Shown: positions 4,513-7,585 of the stretch, in pieces | Layout of the letters: each line of letters opens with the position of its first letter | Position numbering within the stretch: the first letter of the stretch is position 1 | NCBI GenBank assembly: GCA_040414495.1 | Contig: JBEDUI010000293.1 | Span: forward strand, 1-7,585 | Origin: DATAVB01 sp040414495 | GTDB taxonomy: Bacteria; Actinomycetota; Actinomycetes; Mycobacteriales; QHCD01 | Direction: 5' to 3' | Length of the DNA stretch: 7,585 nt | Program-made: the position numbers and the translations under genes | Notes under the pieces: model-generated | Database searches by the model: none | Seen by the model: only the letters and a program-made list of their open reading frames with translations | What the model was told of the DNA's origin: nothing

Positions 4513-7296
4513 ATGCTGACGTCGGGGCTTGAGAGCCGGTTACGCGACACCGTCCGGGGGCGGGTCGACTTCAGCGCCGCGGCTCGCGGCCTCTACAGCA
4601 TGGACGCCTCGAACTACCGAAAATCCCCGATCGGAGTCCTCACCCCCGAGAGCGTCGAGGACGTGGTCGCGGCCGTCGCCGCGGCCCGCGAGTTCGACGT
4701 ACCGCTGGTCCCGCGCGGTGGTGGCACCAGCGTCAGCGGCAACTCCATCGGCGGCCTGGTGCTGGACTTCTCCAAGCACCTGAATCACGTGTTGGAGGTC
4801 GACCCGGAAAGCCGGCTGGCCCGGGTCGAGCCGGGCGTGGTGCTGGACGACCTGCGCGCCGCGGCCGCCCCGTACGGGCTGACCTTCGGCCCCGACCCAT
4901 CGACGCACAGCCGGTGCACGCTCGGCGGGATGATCGGCAACAACGCCTGCGGTTCGCATTCGGTGCGCTGGGGCAAGACCGCCGACAACGTGCACGAGCT
5001 GGAGGTGCTGCGGTACGACGGGTCGCGGGTCGTGTTGGGCCCGGAGTCCGACGACGAGGTGCACCGCAAGCTGCGGGCGCTGGCCGAGGGGAATCTGGCC
5101 GTGCTGCGCCAGCAGTTCCCGCCGATGCCGCGGCGGGTCTCCGGGTACGCCCTGGACGAATTGCTGCCCGAGCACGGATTCTCGGTGCTGCGCTCGTTCG
5201 TCGGCACCGAGGGAACGTGCGCCACCCTGCTCGGTGCGACGGTGAAGTTGGTGCCGACCCCGGCCGCGAAAGCCCTGCTGGTACTGGGTTTTGCCGATGA
5301 CGTCGCCGCGGCCGATGCGGTACCGGACCTGCTGGACTACCAGCTGCTGACGATCGAGGGCATGGACCGCCGGATCGTGCAGCTCACCGGCGCCTCGGTC
5401 GAGCTGCCACCGGGCGATGCCTGGCTGTTCATCGAGGTCGGCGGGGCGGATCTGGGCGAGGCCACCGACGCCGCCCGCAAAATCGCCACCGCGCACTCCG
5501 GGCACCACCGGCTGGTGATCGACGCGGCCGAACAGCGGCTGCTGTGGAAGATCCGGGAGGAGGGCGCCGGGCTTTCGACCCGACGGGCCGACGGTTCGGA
5601 GGCCTGGCCGGGGTGGGAGGACGCCGCCGTTCCGCCGCAGAATCTGGGTGCATATTTGCGCGATTTCCGTACGCTGCTGGCCGATCACAACGTGGACGGT
5701 ATTTCGTACGGGCATTTCGGCGAGGGTTGCATTCACGCCCGAATCGATTTCGATTTGATCAGCGAATCCGGCCTGGCCAAGTTCCGGTCGTTCATCGAGG
5801 GCGCCGCCGATCTCGTGGTCGCGCATGGCGGTTCGTTGTCCGGCGAGCACGGTGATGGACTGGCCCGCTCCGAGCTGCTGTCCCGGATGTACAGTCCCGA
5901 GGTCATCGAGCTTTTCGGTCAGTACAAGGCGATCTGGGATCCGAGCGACAAGATGAACCCGGGCGTGATCGTCCGGCCGGGCAAGATCGACGAGCACATC
6001 CGGTTCGCCGGCGCCCGAATTCCGCTGCGCACTGCATTCAGTTTTCCGCACGACGACGGCAATTTCGCGCAGGCGATGCGGCGCTGTGTCGGTGTGGGGA
6101 AATGCCGGAATTCGCACACGCCAGGTGGGGTGATGTGCCCGAGCTACCAGGTCACGCGGGAGGAAAAGCATTCCACTCGCGGTCGGGCCCGGTTGTTGCT
6201 GGAAATGCTGCGCGGCGAGGTCATCACCGACGGCTGGCGGTCGACCGAGGTCCGGGACGCGCTCGATTTGTGCCTGTCCTGTAAGGGATGTAAGAGCGAC
6301 TGCCCGGTCGATGTGGACATGGCCACGTACAAGGCGGAGTTCCTGCACCACCATTACGCCGGGCGAGTTCGGCCGGCGGCGCACTATTCGATGGGGTATC
6401 TGCCGCTGATGGCGCGGCTGGCCTCGGCCGCGCCCGGGCTGGTCAACGGGACGGCCCGGTCCCCGCTGGCCGGATTGTTGAAACGTGCCGGCGGAATTGC
6501 GCCCGAACGTAAGCTGCCCACGTTCGCCGACGAGCCGTTCGTACGATGGTTCCGGCGTCGTACCCGAGCCGGTGCCGAGCGCCGCCCGCCGGTGTTGTTG
6601 TGGCCGGATACGTTTGACAATTACTTCACGCCAGAGGTGGCGCGGGCCGCGACCGAGGTGCTGGAGGATGCCGGATTCACCGTGGTGGTGCCGGACGCGC
6701 CGGTCTGCTGTGGACTGACATGGGTGTCGACCGGGCAGCTGGACGTAGCCAAGCGTGTGATGAAACGGACCCTGGCCGCGCTCGCCCCGTACATGCGGGC
6801 CGGTATGCCGATCGTCGGCCTGGAACCCAGCTGTACGGCGGCTTTGCGGAGCGACCTGGTCGAGCTGGTGCCCGGCGCGGCCTCGGAACAGGTCGCCGCC
6901 GCCACCCGGACGTTGGCCGAGGTGCTGGACGACAGCGACTGGAATCCACCGCAATTGTCGGTTCAGGCGATTAAACAGACACATTGTCATCAGCACGCGG
7001 TGCTCGGGTCGGCGGCCGATACTCGGTTGATGTCGCGGGCCGGAATCAACGCGCAGACGCTGGATTCGGGTTGTTGCGGGCTGGCCGGCAATTTCGGTTT
7101 CGAGCGCGGGCATTACGAGGTGTCGAAGGCGATCGGGGAGCAGGTGCTGCTGCCGGCGGTACGGGCCGCCGACCGGGACACCGAAATCCTGGCCGACGGG
7201 TTCAGCTGCCGTACCCAAATCGCACAGCAGACCGACCGACGGGCCGTACACCTGGCCCAGTTGCTGCGCCGGGCCGTAGATCTCGGTCGACCGTAA
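4513..7296 (+). CDS. FAD-linked oxidoreductase fused to 4Fe-4S and CCG domains (YdiJ-type, probable D-2-hydroxyglutarate dehydrogenase)
   Basis: The 927-residue protein joins three modules. Residues about 35-255 form a PCMH-type FAD-binding domain, with P-R-G-G-G-T-S-V-S-G at 67-76 and a long FAD-contact segment at 126-150 (G-P-D-P-S-T-H, G-N-N-A-C-G-S-H-S). Residues 256-490 form the FAD-oxidase C-terminal domain, including G-H-F-G-E-G-C-I-H with candidate metal/substrate histidines H401 and H408, S-G-E-H-G-D-G at 443-449, and W-D-P-S-D-K-M-N-P-G at 475-484. An iron-sulfur region follows: C525, C531 and C542-P, then C587-x2-C590-x2-C593-x3-C597-P. The C-terminal half has two cysteine-rich CCG motifs (C732-C733-G and C854-C855-G) as in GlpC/heterodisulfide-reductase-like subunits. 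This order is that of E. coli YdiJ, which oxidises D-2-hydroxyglutarate; glycolate and D-lactate enzymes share the parts, so substrate is an inference. ATG4513 is preferred to ATG4504 (-10 spacing) and to TTG4471. No signal peptide; probably cytosolic or membrane-associated. Confidence 0.85.
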   Translation: MLTSGLESRLRDTVRGRVDFSAAARGLYSMDASNYRKSPIGVLTPESVEDVVAAVAAAREFDVPLVPRGGGTSVSGNSIGGLVLDFSKHLNHVLEVDPESRLARVEPGVVLDDLRAAAAPYGLTFGPDPSTHSRCTLGGMIGNNACGSHSVRWGKTADNVHELEVLRYDGSRVVLGPESDDEVHRKLRALAEGNLAVLRQQFPPMPRRVSGYALDELLPEHGFSVLRSFVGTEGTCATLLGATVKLVPTPAAKALLVLGFADDVAAADAVPDLLDYQLLTIEGMDRRIVQLTGASVELPPGDAWLFIEVGGADLGEATDAARKIATAHSGHHRLVIDAAEQRLLWKIREEGAGLSTRRADGSEAWPGWEDAAVPPQNLGAYLRDFRTLLADHNVDGISYGHFGEGCIHARIDFDLISESGLAKFRSFIEGAADLVVAHGGSLSGEHGDGLARSELLSRMYSPEVIELFGQYKAIWDPSDKMNPGVIVRPGKIDEHIRFAGARIPLRTAFSFPHDDGNFAQAMRRCVGVGKCRNSHTPGGVMCPSYQVTREEKHSTRGRARLLLEMLRGEVITDGWRSTEVRDALDLCLSCKGCKSDCPVDVDMATYKAEFLHHHYAGRVRPAAHYSMGYLPLMARLASAAPGLVNGTARSPLAGLLKRAGGIAPERKLPTFADEPFVRWFRRRTRAGAERRPPVLLWPDTFDNYFTPEVARAATEVLEDAGFTVVVPDAPVCCGLTWVSTGQLDVAKRVMKRTLAALAPYMRAGMPIVGLEPSCTAALRSDLVELVPGAASEQVAAATRTLAEVLDDSDWNPPQLSVQAIKQTHCHQHAVLGSAADTRLMSRAGINAQTLDSGCCGLAGNFGFERGHYEVSKAIGEQVLLPAVRAADRDTEILADGFSCRTQIAQQTDRRAVHLAQLLRRAVDLGRP

Positions 7297-7328
7297 ACTC
7301 CTGCCCATCAACCTTCAGCTGCCCTATC

Positions 7329-7394
7329 TGCAGCGAACGTGACACCAGGGTCGTTTTCCGTCGGCAAAACCACTCTCAGGTCGCGCTCGCTGCA
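7329..7394. repeat. 66-bp imperfect inverted repeat, copy A; possible transcription terminator
   Basis: Two 29-nt arms (7329-7357 and 7366-7394) flank an 8-nt loop (7358-7365). Twenty-four of 29 positions can pair, two of them as G-U. The outer eight pairs (TGCAGCGA / TCGCTGCA) are perfect, and the stem closes on TTTT/AAAA at the loop. Mismatches are at 7337, 7344-7346 and 7352. It begins 32 bp after the stop codon of the large oxidoreductase gene, so the RNA form could end or protect that transcript. There is no terminal U-run, so it is not a classic Rho-independent terminator. Confidence 0.82.
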
Positions 7395-7428
7395 ATGGGG
7401 GTCGCCGCGCGTCGGCACCCGCCCTGCC

Positions 7429-7443
7429 GTCACGCTCGCTGCA
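7429..7443 (-). repeat. Isolated copy of the 15-bp repeat motif
   Basis: Read on the minus strand this is TGCAGCGAGCGTGAC, one base different from the outer arm at 7329-7343 and one from that at 7481-7495. It lies in the spacer between the two hairpins, 49 bp after the right arm of copy A and 52 bp before the left arm of copy B. It could pair with 7481-7495 (14 of 15 positions), forming an alternative hairpin. Confidence 0.75.
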
Positions 7444-7480
7444 ATCAGGCGAGCGAACCAGCGGGCCAACCAAACCCCAC

Positions 7481-7546
7481 TGCAGCGACCGTGACACCAG
7501 GGTCGTTTTTTGCTGGCAAAACCACCCTCAGGTCGCGCTCGCTGCA
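7481..7546. repeat. 66-bp imperfect inverted repeat, copy B
   Basis: This has the same design as copy A: 29-nt arms at 7481-7509 and 7518-7546 around an 8-nt loop at 7510-7517. It differs from copy A at six bases. Four are in the loop, one is at an unpaired position (7489 against 7337), and one (7526 against 7374) turns a G-T into a G-C pair. No difference disrupts a pair, which argues that the stem itself is maintained. Confidence 0.82.
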
Positions 7547-7585
7547 GTGGGGGTCGCCGCGCCGCGTCGGCGCCCGCCCTGGCGT

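Larger units (their letters stand above)
7328..7585. repeat. Tandem 152-bp palindromic repeat array, continuing past the window edge
   Basis: This covers nearly all of the gene-free 3' end; bases 7297-7327, between the stop codon and the array, show nothing recognisable. One unit begins at 7328 and the next at 7480. Over 103 bases of the first copy (7328-7430) against 106 of the second (7480-7585), there are nine substitutions and one 3-base indel, about 91% identity. Each copy opens with a 66-bp hairpin and continues into a G- and C-rich segment (7395-7430; 7547-7585). The second copy is cut by the window edge. No convincing open reading frame, tRNA, rRNA or transposase signal is seen. Confidence 0.9.

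Noticed and set aside
4540..7311. Very long open frame on the minus strand opposite the FAD/Fe-S oxidoreductase gene
   Set aside because: Its translation shows no recognisable domain and has the Q/R/H/G/P-rich composition of a GC-rich antisense frame. The plus-strand frame has clear FAD, Fe-S and CCG motifs throughout.
7328..7585. CRISPR array
   Set aside because: Repeats are not direct copies with unique spacers: the motif alternates orientation, the intervening sequence is itself repeated, and no cas gene is present.
7328..7585. Replication origin, parS cluster or insertion-sequence ends
   Set aside because: The motifs do not match DnaA boxes or the parS consensus TGTTTCACGTGAAACA, and there is no transposase frame or target-site duplication.

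Overview
The window comes from a high-GC bacterium, almost certainly an actinomycete. The evidence is GC-rich third codon positions, GTG starts, few Shine-Dalgarno sites, actinobacterial-type -10 boxes (TANNNT) six or seven bases before start codons, and protein families typical of Actinomycetota. The sequence alone does not identify genus or species. All five genes lie on the + strand and are tightly packed.

Layout. Positions 2-514 hold the 3' part of a nucleotidyltransferase-fold protein whose start lies outside the window. It overlaps by 8 bp a zinc-dependent nucleoside/tRNA-adenosine deaminase-like gene (507-1121). After a 67-bp promoter-bearing gap comes an L-2-hydroxyglutarate oxidase, lhgO (1189-2355). 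Next is a two-component pair: a DesK/LiaS-type histidine kinase with a membrane sensor region (2455-3810) and its NarL/LuxR-type response regulator (3801-4448, overlapping by 10 bp). A large flavin/iron-sulfur oxidoreductase follows (4513-7296). It is built like the YdiJ-type D-2-hydroxyglutarate dehydrogenases and related glycolate/D-lactate enzymes. The last 289 bp (7297-7585) have no gene but contain a tandem array of a palindromic repeat that runs to, and probably past, the window edge.

How the parts may work together. lhgO and the large oxidoreductase are candidates for oxidising the two enantiomers of 2-hydroxyglutarate to 2-oxoglutarate, with the two-component system between them. Control of either enzyme by that system is inferred from position only. 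The nucleotidyltransferase and deaminase form a separate overlapping pair with no obvious link to the rest.

The most unusual part is the 3' end. A 152-bp unit starts twice. Each start carries a 66-bp imperfect hairpin (two 29-nt arms, 8-nt loop). All six base differences between the two hairpins fall in the loop, at an already unpaired position, or exchange a G-T for a G-C pair, so none breaks the stem. A 15-bp motif within it recurs five times, in both orientations, at 49-52 bp intervals.
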